A program made the position numbers and the translations under genes. Shown here in pieces: positions 13,823 to 24,870 of a DNA stretch of 64,000 nt; position 1 is the first letter of the stretch; each line of letters starts with the position of its first letter. Source of the DNA: Branchinecta lynchi (Eukaryota; Arthropoda; Branchiopoda; Anostraca; Branchinectidae); contig JAKZAP010000016.1 of assembly GCA_023053575.1 (NCBI GenBank), positions 18,618,030 through 18,682,029 on the forward strand, given 5' to 3'. Under the pieces are notes generated by a model, which worked only from the letters and a program-made list of their open reading frames with translations, did not search any database and had not been told where the DNA came from.

Positions 13823-13958
13823 TGCCTGCTGGTCGGACAAAAAAGTACAAAAAACACACAGAGCAGAGGGAAAAGCCTATAAAAATTATTATTTTTGTAT
13901 GTATCGGTGGGGGGGGGAGGGGGGGTCAACCCCCTAACCCCCCCTGGATACGGCCTTG
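13823..13958 (+). mobile_element. Family A MITE copy 2, 5'-deleted
   Basis: Plus copy lacking the left terminal repeat and first G run: it starts directly at TGCCTGCTGGTCGG. The right end is intact. It is still flanked by an 8-bp duplication, CGCAGTTT / CGCAGTAT (7 of 8), so the loss stops exactly at the insertion boundary. Confidence 0.75.
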
Positions 13959-14153
13959 CGCAGTATATAAGAAAATAAGAAGAAACAAAAGAAGAAAAAA
14001 AGAGAAATTTTTCGTGAACATAACACACATACCTGAATAAAACAGAGCATCTACCCATGTTGTCTAAATGGTGAGGACGTCACCATACGGGTTAATGGGT
14101 ATTCGCACAAATTTCTAGCAGCTCGTCTTAGAGCTCTTTTTTTATTTATTTTT

Positions 14154-14200
14154 CCAGACGTACTTGACTTGCAGTACGTCTGCAAGTCAAGTACGTCTGG
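14154..14200. repeat. Perfect 47-bp palindrome
   Basis: Two 21-bp arms (CCAGACGTACTTGACTTGCAG type; 14154-14174 and 14180-14200) around TACGT. Followed by two direct GTACGTCTGGTACAACTT-like repeats (14192 and 14222). Confidence 0.85.
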
Positions 14201-14305
14201 TACAACTTTCTAGTACAATGGTACGTCTGATACAACTTGCAGTACTCGATTATGTGTCTGATAATATGTAGTATAAGGTGTCGACGGTTTGGTTCATAGC
14301 CGACA

Positions 14306-15005
14306 GGGATCCCAAAATGTAAGTGGAGTGATACCTATGACATCGCAAAAGTTGTCCTTCTGTCTGTCCGTCTATGAACCTCGCTATGAGCACGATAACT
14401 CTCGAAGGGAATAAGGTATTGTAATGAAACTTGGTGTGAGAACCATTTGGGTCAAGGAAAAGGTCGAGTTCGTAGATGGGCTTTGCCGCCCTAAATTTAA
14501 TGGTGAGGGAGGGGTTCAAATTAAGGAGCAAACAAAATATTTTTAAACAGCTACTGACATAGTCGATTAAGGGGTAAGAAGACACGCTGAACACGATTAT
14601 GAAAATCATTTCTTCACCGGACCCGGAGTTTAAACCGGAAAATTTAGTATAAGTAAATTTGAATCTGAAATTGATTAGATGTTGGATTTAGGGGTAAGAC
14701 ACTGAATTCGTTTTTGAGCTTAATTTTTTCGACGGACAAGCAGTCCCGGAATTCCATCGGACCTGAAAATTCTCAGAAGTCAGGCAGGAAGTTTCGATCG
14801 GTTTCGTCAAAATAGAGGCATATAGGGGTAAACACACATGCTGAATCCATATCTGAACTTGGTTTTCTCAGATGATTGGTAATTTGGCCTTAATCTATTT
14901 ATAAACTTTAAAACTAAAAATGTTCAAGGAGTCGAAGACAAGCCCCAATTATTTGGATCAAGTATTGAATTTTTGGGATCCCATTAAAACCTTTGGTTTT
15001 GTTTT
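14306..15005 (-). repeat. Family E repeat, copy 3, short array
   Basis: Reverse orientation: GGGATCCCAAAATGTAAGTG, GACATCGCAAAAGTTGTCC, GTCTGTCCGTC, AATGAAACTTGGTGTGAG, degenerate units, then TTTTTGGGATCCCATTAAAA and CCTTTGGTTTTGTT. The frame 14250-14609 (-) is repeat-derived. Confidence 0.7.
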
Positions 15006-15779
15006 TAGAGGGGAATGCCTTTTCTGCTGTTTAGTACATTATTATTATTATGAATTTACTAAAATTTTCGAAAGATTCGGAATCTGCCTCAGAAAAATCG
15101 CCATTCTCTGACCCTAGGTTCTCACAGACATTCACACTGAGGCGATATCGGCCATCGCCGAAATTTTCATCGCCAAAAAATCGGCAATATCTGTTGCTTC
15201 GTCAAGCGATTTTCAATGTTGGTAAAATTCAACTTTAATCGGGCGACAGTACGATTATATGCACGCAACAGCAATATGGGCGACCCTTTTGATGATTCAT
15301 TTTTAGAAAAATTAATCAGTTTTTATTATTTAATTATTTTTCGCGTTAAATTCTGTTGCCGACGAAAATTCAGTTTGAACATCCAGGCGATAAAAATCTT
15401 ATGTCTCTGCGATTGAAAAATCTCGTTCATCGCCGCGATTTGCTCTGTCTGAACCTAGGGTAACGCTCGACGTAATTCTTAAGACAGGTGATTTTTATTT
15501 CCTTGGCTCAATCAACGCTGGTTAAAAATTTATCAGGACTGATCTAAGGCACAATCATCACACCCATTTCTTTGAGTACTCCCTACTGTTTCCACGCATA
15601 GATCTCGCATCTGGTACCCAGGAGACTTCAATTATCACCTCCTTTTGGGTCCCCAACAACCGAAGATTTCAAAGTTAATAGACACGCGCGGACGCGGCCT
15701 GCAAGTTTTATTACTCCTTCGGTATCATCCCGCCTTCGAAAGGACCAGCTGGGTATGTTGTAAATCTGGGTGAATCTGT

Positions 15780-16890
15780 CGGACAAGTTCAACCCTTCCG
15801 AAAAAGGGGTTCAATTTTTCAACTCGTCTGATAAATCGGAAGTGGACCGACAAAAGAAGCTGACCACAGCCGAAAAACACGGTTCCAGAAAGGGTAGTGA
15901 AAAGCACCGAAAACATGGTCGGCTTTTAAATAAAATTGTAAGCGGCAAGTATCTACAATCTGATTAAAACAACAAAAACTGAATAAAAATTAACCGACAA
16001 GGAACACAACAAAGAACCGACAAAGCACTGCTGAGAAACACGATTCCAAAAAGTAAATTTGTCTGCAGCGGAACTGGCTTGAACAAAATAAAATTGTAAC
16101 CTGCAAGTATCTGTAATAAACTTAAGGACTTGTCTTACCTATAATACTAAGACAACCTACTTCCATAACCACTCTATATATTTCTCAACCCAAAGACCCG
16201 AATTTTGGACGATACATTCTAATCCCTCCAATAAAACCACTCTGATTTTCTCACTGGCCGTGTTTTGCTACCTTCAATGTGTATCACGTTGTCAACGTTG
16301 TCTGCGAGAAGTTTTTCCATAAGAAGTACCGGTTATGTAAACTGCTTCCGTGTTTTCGCTAAAAGTCAACGGGCCTCGGAAGTGGCTTAAAACAGCCAAA
16401 ACCGTGGGTTATTTCTTGACAGCACAGCCTAGTTTTAAAGAATTCAAATATTTTAAGATACTGAAAGTTGAAGAGTAAATAGATGAGTGAACCGACAAAA
16501 AAGACAAAGCTTAGCGGAAGGGATATTTTCGGTAGTGTAAAGTAATGAAAACATGACTGTCTTTTAAAAATAACATAAAATTGTAAGCAGCAAGTATCTG
16601 CAACAAATTGAAAACAAAGAAGGGGAGCACAGTCAAGAAACATAGTTCCAAGAAGGATATATATCGACAATGAAAATGACTGAAAACAGAGTTGGCGTTT
16701 AAATTAAAGTGACAAGTATCTGAAATAAGCTTGCCGTGTTCCTCCCCCCCCCAAAAAAAAAACGACAAAGAGAAGGAGCGGATCCGATAAACATTTCCAA
16801 AAATGACCTTTATCGTAGTGAAAAGTACCGAAAGTATGAGCGGCTTTAAAAATGTTGTTGTATGTGCTAGAAGTTGAAATATACCTTTCC
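15780..16890. repeat. Degenerate 125- to 155-bp tandem array, interrupted
   Basis: AAAATTGTAAGC(G/A)GCAAGTATCT-type motifs at about 15934, 16090, 16578 and 16703, with ACACGGTTCCAGAAAG-type motifs between them. Family G copy 2 (16122-16482) interrupts it. Confidence 0.6.
16122..16482 (+). mobile_element. Family G element copy 2
   Basis: Starts TTAAGGACTTGTCTTACC, then CCTACTTCC, GTGTATCACGTTGTC and GCTTAAAACAGCCAAAACCG. Ends GAGTAAATAG, about 15 bases short of the end seen in copy 3. Inserted into a tandem array (15.78-16.89 kb), which continues on both sides. Confidence 0.65.
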
Positions 16891-16928
16891 TGATATACAA
16901 GCAGTGGCAAACTTTAGCCTAAGTAAAT

Positions 16929-17312
16929 CAGCCCAAGCTGATTGCGAATCATATTTGACGGTGCAAAACGGACAAGCCAGCCACAGTTTTTTAGAGATAT
17001 ATTTCGGTCCTTTTTGGCAAGGGTCCTCTTCAGGCTCAAGCCGTTCAAGCTGGAAAAAGAACTTCTGGAAAAAAAAACTAATGATTCTTCCTTAAATATC
17101 TGATTTTATGAACTTCTTCTCTGAAAATTGATTGAAGTTAAAGCTGGTGCTCTGATTTCAATCTTGACACGGCGGCTGTATTTGCTGTTCGATTGGTTCG
17201 ATTTTCCAGCTTGAGCGGCTTGAGCCTGAAGAGGACCCTTGCCAAGAATGCCCGAAATATAGCTCTAATAAAATGTAGCTGACTTGCCCGTTTTGCACCG
17301 TCAAATATGAAG
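16929..17312. mobile_element. Fold-back element (family F)
   Basis: About 384 bp. Left arm TTTGACGGTGCAAAACGGAC..AAGGGTCCTCTTCAGGCTCA, right arm the reverse complement (GCCTGAAGAGGACCCTTGCC..GTTTTGCACCGTCAAATATG), with a short central part. Followed about 40 bp later by family A copy 3. Confidence 0.7.
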
Positions 17313-17350
17313 CCTATTAGTGAGGGGCCCAACATAGGAAGGGGCCCTAG

Positions 17351-17542
17351 CAAGGCCGCATCCAGGGGGGTGGGTAGGAGGTTGAACCCCCCCCCCTCTG
17401 AAACATACAAAAATACTCATTTTTATAGGCTTTTCCCTCTGATCTGTGTCTTTTTTGTACTTTTTTGTGCGACCCGTAGGCAAAAAAAAAAACCCGAAAG
17501 GCAAAACCGCCCGCCGAAATAAATTTCTGGATACGGGCCTGG
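17351..17542 (-). mobile_element. Family A MITE copy 3
   Basis: 192 bp, minus. Ends CAAGGCCGCATCCAGG and CTGGATACGGGCCTG; perfect 8-bp target duplication GGCCCTAG at 17343-17350 and 17543-17550. Lies just downstream of a fold-back element. Confidence 0.9.
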
Positions 17543-17871
17543 GCCCTAGTCAGGGGCTGAGGCGGTGAATGTAACAATTATAACATGTAAAAATATGTAG
17601 TTGGTACTTTCCTATTTCATTTCTGGGTCTGCATGTCTATTTTGTAAAGTCAAAGTACGTTAATTAAATACAAACATATCGCTGAATTTTGTTTCGGCTA
17701 AATTATTGAAATGGGGGCCTTGATTCTGTTAACTTCCTAGAAGCCATACATCTCTATATCCGGTTATATTCCAAAAGCGGAGTTTTCTAACGACAATCAT
17801 AATTAGAAGACTGGTGCCAGAATATTGTTTATTATATTTTCCAAAAAAATCACCACCTACATCCAGGTTTA

Positions 17872-18358
17872 AAGTTTAACTGAACAGGCAACTTATTTTT
17901 ACATTTTTACATCTTAGATTCAAATACATTGAATTATTACAACACCTATTGGGGATTTTCATTCTGTCCACAGTAGTCTCCAGTAGGGACGTTGGGAATG
18001 TGGACGCTTTCCCATGGTGAATCCGTCAACAATTCGCCCGCGAAAATCACTGCACTATCACTACACAAGACACCTCACTATCTAGCCCTAGTTTTTGGCA
18101 CTGCAGACTGCAGACACTTCTTTGTTTATTTGATACACAATTTATTTACTCGTTTGCTGCTGGTATTGTTGCCAAATGTTCCAGGCACCATAGAGATATC
18201 ACAAAAACGGGGAGAGCGGCAAGCACAATGGGATAATCGATTATTTGGAAATATCAGAAAAACAAACTAACGCTTTTTCATCTGGTTTTCAAGATTACTT
18301 AAGCGAACAAGTGATGGGTAACTAGACTGTAGTATCCTAGCCCTTTTCGGTTAAACTT
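17872..18358. mobile_element. Family M TIR element copy 1 (TA-flanked)
   Basis: 487 bp between AAGTTTAACTGAACAGGC and CCTTTTCGGTTAAACTT, with TA on both sides, as for Tc1/mariner-type insertion. No transposase. Lies about 2 kb upstream of Hox4 exon 1. Confidence 0.7.
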
Positions 18359-19620
18359 TAAGCTTTAATTTTCGAAGGATTTCTCTCCTAGTCATTTTGA
18401 AATAGGCAGTTGATCGCAATTGTGCAGTTTGCTCGTACGGCTCTCAGCTACGAAAAACGACAGCGAAACAAATGACAATTCATTTTGTTGACGCAAGAAA
18501 AACGTTGCAAGGGTTTATTTTTACATGTGCTTGTGAAAACAAAAGTTCTTTGCGAAAACAGGAACGACCGCTGATAAATTTAGCTACTGGTTCTGCAAGC
18601 TAAATGGTGACAAGAGATATCAGAGTGCAGGAATTGGTCAGAAAATGTTTTCAGTTATTTTATACATTTTTTTTTGGAATTTCATAAGAAAATATATAAA
18701 TTAAACAAACAATTTACCATTAACGGCCACTTTTAAGACAAAAGAATCCTGATTGTGGCCGCAATTCTAACCACCATGAATCCGTTTTATCATTCCTTCA
18801 TTATGATTCAGTAAATAAATAAATATCATTGAGAATGAACATAATAACATCATAGCGACTGTAAGCCTCCTATTTGCTGTGTGTGTGCTCCCTCGGCGTA
18901 TTCCCTCACCAGATCAGACTTAACAAGGTGTAAAGTTTCTCCTTGATGCTATTTTTTTGCCGTTATATGCGTTCCAAAGGCAAAATGCAAAGCAATAACT
19001 TTACTTTAATAATATATGTTCCAACAATAGTTTTAGTTCCCCCCAAAATTACAAATTAAATTTCGAGACTGTGTAATAAACATCAGACTGGGGCCTAGCA
19101 TTGATCTTTGGCACCTTCCCTGAGGTTTACTGAAATGGCGCCACTGGCTGCATCGAGGTGGCGAACCAAAGGGTTAGCCAGTTGCGATTAGCAACCTGAA
19201 AGAAGAGAATGTGTGTGTTTTTGTTTCAGTTTTTATGGCATTTTCATGGAAGGAAAATCTTGCTATCAACACAATACACAACGAGGAGGTGGTTTACACA
19301 AGTAAAAATGGGGGAGGGATGCAGCCGATGCTCAATTTGCCACGTGTCATCCCACGACCGTGACACTTTTTTTTAGACAGGTCGTATTTTTGTAAAGGAA
19401 AGAGCATATTTCATTCATTCATTTATTCAAACTACACGAATTCCATAGCATCTATATGATTTGTGGACTAAGTTGCAAAAACTGCAATATTTCACTACTG
19501 AGCACCAGCAAAGTTTGATTAGCCTTTCGTCTCTTTCTCGGAACAATCTAGCTTAAGACTTTTTAATGTTACTTTAAGCGATAGGTAGCCCACTCCAGAT
19601 TTTTGCGGACACTTAATGCC
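18359..19620. other. Upstream intergenic, little repeat
   Basis: AT-rich, no coding frame. A family I-like start (TTCATTCATTTATTCAAACT) at about 19410 and a (AAAT)n patch near 18813. Could hold Hox4 regulatory DNA, but nothing specific was seen. Confidence 0.4.
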
Positions 19621-19625
19621 CGAGT

Positions 19626-19809
19626 CAGGACCAATCCAGGAATTTATTTTGGGAGGGGTGTGGGGTACTCCCGCGGGTTGGGCCTAATCCGTACGTAACA
19701 GCAAAAAAAAGAACATAGATATAAGAGGTCATAAATCCTATAAATATATTCTTTCTTTTGTACGTCTGGAGAGGGGGGCGGACTACTTAGCCCCCCGGAT
19801 ACGGCCTTG
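19626..19809 (+). mobile_element. Family A-related MITE copy 4, diverged
   Basis: Left part CCAGGAATTTATTT and right end CGGATACGGCCTTG match the family; the middle is diverged (a TACGTAACAG variant, a TCTGGAG stretch) with weaker G runs. Flanks GCCCGAGT / GCCCTGCT agree at only 5 or so of 8. Nearest TE upstream of the Hox4 promoter. Confidence 0.65.
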
Positions 19810-20199
19810 GCCCTGCTAGAAAGGGTGTACCAAGCGCCAGGGAGGGGGAACCCCTTTAATTTAACTACTTTCGGCATTTTTTTTATCTTAGGGGTTTCCT
19901 CTAAAATTCAACTACAAGTTTCAGTTTCAGTCTTCAGGCTGAATAAACTCCATTTTTTTGTTCAGTCACATCAGCTAGCGCTCTGAAGTACCCGTCAAAA
20001 GCCGACATCGCACTTCGACAAAGCGGAAGGGCACCATTGTTACTAAGAACAAACAAAAACAGCCAGGCATCTCATTAATTCGTTTTTTAGCACTCATTCT
20101 CCTATAGCTTATTAGAACTACACAGTTTTTATTCTCTTTCGACGGGAAACCAGCGTCCGAAACAGATATATTATGTTGCGTGGAGCAGCAAATGGGATA

Positions 20200-20387
20200 G
20201 AGGCGCCATGCTCGGGAAGTAACATATCATTAATCATGATGACGTTCTAATATCAGTCGTCATGGAGATTCTGATTGGCTGCGCGAGGGAGCATGACGTA
20301 GGCTTCCACAGAGAGGGGCGGAGCGAATCCAAGCTGCCTAGACGTTTCTGTAAGAAAAATTATTAGTGTTCAATTCTTCGAAAATTA
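20200..20387 (+). promoter_or_regulatory. Hox4 promoter-proximal region and 5' UTR
   Basis: Single-copy in this window and richer in CpG than its surroundings. Motifs by eye: ATCATTAATCATGA at 20226-20239, holding the Pbx/Hox-type octamer TGATTAAT on the - strand (20229-20236); CRE-like TGACGT at 20240 and 20294; an inverted CCAAT box, GATTGGCT, at 20273-20280; a GC box, GGGGCGGAG, at 20315-20323. No clear TATA box and no mapped start site. Drosophila Dfd autoregulates through Exd/Dfd sites, so autoregulation is plausible but inferred. A MITE-like element ends about 400 bp upstream (19809). Confidence 0.6.
20229..20236 (-). promoter_or_regulatory. Candidate PBC-Hox composite site
   Basis: TGATTAAT on the minus strand fits the bipartite Exd/Pbx-Hox consensus (TGATNNAT) and lies about 150 bp upstream of the Hox4 ATG. 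The same 14-bp context recurs, inverted, at 48111-48124. Short motif; support comes from position and recurrence only. Confidence 0.4.
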
Positions 20388-20982
20388 ATGGTCATGAGTT
20401 CTTTCCTTATGAACGGTGTTAGCGGTAGTAGCATTTATGCCGACCCCAAGTTTCCACCTAGTGAGGAATACAACCAAAATAGTTATATCCCGACTCAAAG
20501 TGTTAGTGAATATTATGTGAATCAGCAACACTATGGATACCCACAAGTTGGTTACAGCCATTATGGCCATCAAATGGGGGGATACTACTCCCCCCAACAG
20601 CCCTGCCCGATGGGGCCACAATTGGGGCACCCACTTAGCATACCTCACCAAGTTCCAAGCCCAGGGATACCTCGGTCGACCGTGGGTTCCCCACCCCCAC
20701 CATTGGCCTGTTCGGCTCCCCTCCAACCCGGATTGCACCACCAACATATGCTATGTCAAAACCAGCTGCAGTCCCCAGATCAGTCACAACAGACGCTGCA
20801 TAGTCTTCAGCAAGAGCTTCAAAATCGGCACCAACAGCAATTAGTAGAACAAGGGCTGTTGTCACATCATTCTGGTCGCTCAAGTTCCCCGTCGTCCGAG
20901 TGCTCAGATGATGGCAACCTGTCAGAAGGACACAACCCAGTAATTTATCCATGGATGAAAAAGATCCACGTAGCAGGAGCAG
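20388..20982 (+). CDS. Hox4: Hox4/Deformed homeobox gene, coding exon 1
   Basis: Encodes residues 1-198 plus the first base of codon 199 of a Hox transcription factor, a nuclear DNA-binding regulator of anterior-posterior identity that works with PBC (Exd/Pbx) cofactors. Visible: an N terminus MVMSSFLMN and a [10 protein letters not shown] block, both typical of Hox4; a Tyr/Gly-rich part; a Gln-rich stretch at about residues 120-155; a Ser/acidic stretch; then [10 protein letters not shown] with YPWM at 187-190, the PBC-binding hexapeptide. The ATG at 20388 gives the family start; a second ATG two codons on (20394) is possible. The donor is placed after GCAG at 20982 (intron begins GTTGGT). 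It is a weak donor, but it gives a phase-1 joint matching Dfd, whereas read-through meets a stop at 20994-20996. Long overlapping frames here, including a 127-residue antisense one, are shadows. Family call is firm; the exact donor is inferred. Confidence 0.95.
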
Positions 20983-21104
20983 GTTGGTATATTTGAATTT
21001 TTCACCAAAACCCTTCATTTATGCATGAGCTCACTTTTTTTTCACTAACTATAGGAAAACTATGAGCTCTTTGAGGAATTTTAATACTACGCTTTATTGG
21101 CTCT

Positions 21105-21883
21105 TCTATTTTTTTGTTATCACCCGTCGTTGCAAAAACAAAAAGGATGGAGTACAAAAGAGGAAAAGAAAAACAAACAAAAAGAAAACAGTATATTTTC
21201 ATAGAAAAAAAAAATCATCAGTTACAAACTGAAAACTCTGACTAACAATCGAACATGATGAACTTAAAACTCTGAGAATTTTGCTCCAGGGGTGGGAGTA
21301 GGTGACTGGATTTTTGGATTGTACTTGTTAATCAGGTTAGTAATTCCAGGCTCAGGGTCTCATATGTTACATAATTTCATCATTTTGGTATTTATTGTCC
21401 AAGGGGGGCGCCGAAGTTAGTATTTAGAGAATCTGAAGAAAGTTAAACGGAGTTTCTTTTGTTTCACTAGTTGAAAATGTTTGCTAGGAGGGAGTTAGGT
21501 AAAAAAAAAATTGGTATTGCCACAGAGTTCTAAAGGGACGCTAATATTTTGGGTTGAAACGGGTTACATTCTTTACAAGTTGGAGCATAAGAAGTGCGTA
21601 TTTTTCTTTCAAAATGTTCAGATAGGAGCCGGCGGGTGTGTTTTAATGATAAACCAATGAGGAGACCAAGGTAAATAATGCTTTCATCGGGTTTTACACT
21701 GATATTACCAAGAACAATCGAGGGTAAGGGACCTTCAGCATTCCATTTAAACAGCGCAACGTCTGACTTGGCCAAATTAAATTCAAAACCTAGATGAACA
21801 TATTCATTTTGCATAATGTTGAAATTTTGTTCTATCCGTTGCACTGGCCTGGTTAAATTAAAAATATCGTCAGCATAACATCA
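21105..21883 (-). pseudogene. Non-LTR retrotransposon 3' fragment with YADD box
   Basis: Minus strand reads CYADDIFNLTRPVQRIEQNF: the reverse transcriptase catalytic motif (YADD at 21866-21877). Then HLGFEFNLAKSDVALFKW and SIIYLGLLIG follow, as in the thumb-proximal region of LINE reverse transcriptases. An in-frame TGA precedes the Cys at 21881-21883. About 430 bp of non-coding 3' sequence ends in CACCCGTCG..TTGC near 21110. A truncated remnant in the Hox4 intron, 120 bp from the exon 1 donor. Clade not assigned. Confidence 0.8.
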
Positions 21884-21952
21884 GAGGAAAAATTTTCAGG
21901 AATATGCAGATTAATTTACTCAATCAACGACACTATTACTTAAAGTTTAATT

Positions 21953-22431
21953 GAAAAGGTAGCTTATTTTTTCATCATATTTTAACTCACCTATGGGATT
22001 TGTAAAACAAATTCCACGGGACTCTAGTAATAACGTTCAGAGTGTGCGCTGCTTGGACGACAAACCAAAATTTACCCAGACGCGGGGAATTTGAATATCA
22101 ACAAAGACCTGCATTGACAGGATTACAGATGCTAAGCTCTGAAAAGTTCCGCCTGTAGAAAGTAGGAAACTGATGTTAAAATATGTCTTGCAAGGAATCT
22201 GACATTTTTATTTCAGTTTTGGGCAATGGCTTACGTTTGTAGTTTGTAAATATTTCCAGCGTAGAAGCACAAGCACATAGAGGTACCATAAATCCGAAAG
22301 AAAAAATTAATTCGATGAATAGATTATCTGTGGATAGCAGACAAACGAAGTTGTCGGACATTCAGGCCTATTTAAGAGAATGATTGTTGTGTCACCAGAC
22401 TGTCAGACCGCAGCCATGTTCGGTTAAACTT
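21953..22431. mobile_element. Family M TIR element copy 2 (TA-flanked)
   Basis: 479 bp between AAGTTTAATTGAAAAGG and CGGTTAAACTT, TA on both sides. Its left body (CAGAGTGTGCGCTG, GACGACAAACCAAAATTTAC) matches the copy at 6.2 kb closely. In the Hox4 intron, next to a non-LTR fragment. Confidence 0.7.
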
Positions 22432-22756
22432 TAAATCTACCAGGTTCATTAAATAAATTTTGCCACGGTAAACATTCATCCGTGGGTCATCCTATTCGAA
22501 AACACCGTCAGTAAAACTAAAACAAAAATGCACCGATTTTCAGCACCCCAAACTGACAAGTGAGGTGACCAGGACATTCGCTTCACACGATTTTGCCAAT
22601 TTAAAACACAATCAGGAAAACACTAGCTCAAAACAGTTAACACAAGAACGGGATGGGATGTTTATTCAATCTTTTTTTTTTTTTTCGTAAGATACTGACG
22701 GAAATCAGCCCTTTAATTTCATTAGTTTCGTCAGCCTTTTAATTTGTTAACGATTT

Positions 22757-22870
22757 ATTCCAGCAATGTTTTCAACGGATACATCAGCTAAGATTCTTCA
22801 TAAGCGATATTTCGGCCCTTCTTGAAAACATCGCTGGAATAAATGTTTCAAAGTCAGCTTGGGCTCAAAG
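22757..22870. mobile_element. Family F short variant
   Basis: TCCAGCAATGTTTTCAACGG and AAACATCGCTGGAATAAATG are inverted ends around CATCAGCTAAG..TATTTCGGCCCTTCTTG; then AAAGTCAGCTTGGGCTCAAA, the shared outer motif. Similar solo motifs occur at 45125-45200, 62498-62530 and 55720-55800. Confidence 0.45.
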
Positions 22871-23136
22871 AATATTTGTTAACTGTGTATCTGTACTGCT
22901 AATTCCGTGCGCATCTGAAGTACTCCACATCTACCAGGTTCGAAAAATAGCCTTTGCTTTTTCTTTTTTTAGTTCCAAATTATTGCCAAACAAACAAACG
23001 ACTGAGAATAAAAACAAAATGTTCAGGTAGTGATTGTGACTTCACTAAGGCCCAACTTTCATGGTTACCTTAAAGTAAGACCTACTAAATTCAATCCATA
23101 TGTAATATTTTGGAGGACTAAAAGAGGAGTTTTGAA

Positions 23137-24190
23137 CGGGTTTTTATCGCACTTGCCTTCGGGTCAAGTGCCATATAAAGATCACTTTTCCGTCGGTCGG
23201 TCATTCCGGTGATCGCGAGTTAGGGTACTTCCAGATGTGCTAGGTCGATGGAACTTGGCACGCGTATTAGGGACCCGACCAAACTAACTTGAAAATAGTC
23301 ACTTCCCTGATCCGACCACCGTGGGGGAGTGGAGTGGAATCGGGAATATTGAATTTCTTATAACTTTCGAACGGAGAATCGGATCTTACTGAAACTTGAT
23401 ATTCGGAACGATTCGTGTTTCAGAAGATCTACTTCCAGTCCAGAACAGGTCCGGTGATAATGGGAGAGTGGAGGGGGGGGGGGGCGACCGGCAATCGTGT
23501 GACATGTTCAGAGCGGACGGATCGGATGAAACTTGCTTGTAAGAACAAGCACAAGCCCTAGGTACATAACTCATAAGACCAGACTGGATCCAGGAAATGT
23601 GGGGGGAGCTGTAGGGAGGGTTCAGAAATTCTGGTTATCGCGAGTTAAGATGCTTCCACATGTGCTATGACGATGAAACTTGGCAGGCATGTCAGAGACT
23701 CGACCATTTTAAAGTAAGAACAGTGGTTTCTTGGATTTGACCATCGTAGGAGAAGTGGAGGACGGGGGAATCCAAAATCTTCAGGTATGTCAGCTCTTGA
23801 ACGGGTGATCGGGTCTTAATGAAATTTGATATTCGGACATTTCTTATGTCTTAGATGTCCCATTCCAAGTGCGACCATGAATCCGACCAATGTGGGGGGA
23901 GTCGGGGGGGGGGAGGGTATATTGTGACACGCTTGGAGTGTAGCGATTGCGATGACATTTGTTGGTAAGAACAAGCATAAGCCCGAGATACATCAGTGAC
24001 AGAACCGGACCGGACTCGGTCACTCTGGGGGGAGTTCGAGGGGGGGGGGGAGGGGTCGGAAATTCCACTGATCGCGATTTAAGGTACTTCCAGATGTGCT
24101 AGGACGATGCAACTTGGCTTGAAAATTAGGGACTTGACATTATTGGCTCAGAAATTGTCATTCCAAGATCCGAATTTATCTTAAAGTATT
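23137..24190 (+). repeat. Family D repeat, copy 2
   Basis: Starts CGCACTTGCCTTCGGGTCAAG, then GTCGGTCGGTC, then about 2.3 units: GGGACCCGACCAAACTAACT at 23267, GAGACTCGACCATTTTAAAG at about 23690, GGGACTTGACATTATTGG at about 24128. In the Hox4 intron. Confidence 0.65.
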
Positions 24191-24194
24191 CATC

Positions 24195-24820
24195 TTAAAG
24201 GACACCTGAGGAGAAACCATACTTGAACACACCATGGAGAATGCATTTACAGACATGGCCACGAAGAGCATTCTTCTCCTGAGCGTGACATTTTCAAAAT
24301 AGGATGTTCGTTTCTGGAGGTTTGCACATGCAGACTCCAAGACAAAAAGCGCAATTCATTCAAATCTTGTACAGCGCTGGCCGGATCGTATTGGAATTTC
24401 TTCTAGATATACGTTTGGGCTTAAGTGGTTAAAAAAAAACTCCAGAAGAAGGGTTGATTGGAGACATTTGTTCATTTCTAAAATTGTTTGGTACTGAAAC
24501 AAGGATATATACAAAATAGAGCAAAAATCGTAGCTTGGAAACACTATTTCGTATTTGGATTGGGTTTTCTGAAGGCAATGTTAACGGAAGTCCAAGGCCG
24601 TATCCAGTGTTAGGGGGTTGACCCCCCCCCCCCCGAAACACACAAAAAGAACGATGTTTATAAGCTTTTCCCTCTGATCTATGTGTTTTTTGTACTTTTT
24701 TGTCCGACCAGCAGGCAACCCCCCCCCCCCCCCCCCCCGAAATAAATTCCTGGATACGGGCCTGCGGAAGTCATACAGATAGGGATGATAATTGGTACTC
24801 TTCATTCAGGTGTCCTTTAA
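24195..24820. mobile_element. TTAA-flanked element (piggyBac-like MITE)
   Basis: Perfect 15-bp inverted ends TTAAAGGACACCTGA, including a TTAA at each border (24195-24198, 24817-24820), the piggyBac target site. No transposase seen. Carries family A copy 5. It lies directly after the family D block at 23.1-24.2 kb. Confidence 0.75.
24593..24764 (-). mobile_element. Family A MITE copy 5, nested
   Basis: 172 bp, minus, with a perfect 8-bp duplication CGGAAGTC at 24585-24592 and 24765-24772. Inserted inside the TTAA-flanked element 24195-24820, so younger than it. Holds two long C runs. Confidence 0.92.
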
Positions 24821-24870
24821 CCTCAAAGTAAAAAAATAAAGCCCATGATAATTTTTTTCTTCAAGGATTT

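Noticed and set aside
1..20387. mir-10 hairpin upstream of Hox4
   Set aside because: mir-10 commonly lies between Hox4 and Hox5. I looked for its conserved core (CCCTGTAGATCCG) on both strands by eye and did not find it; it may lie outside the window or have been missed.
20635..21018. 127-codon minus frame over Hox4 exon 1
   Set aside because: Antisense shadow of the Hox4 exon; composition follows the coding strand.
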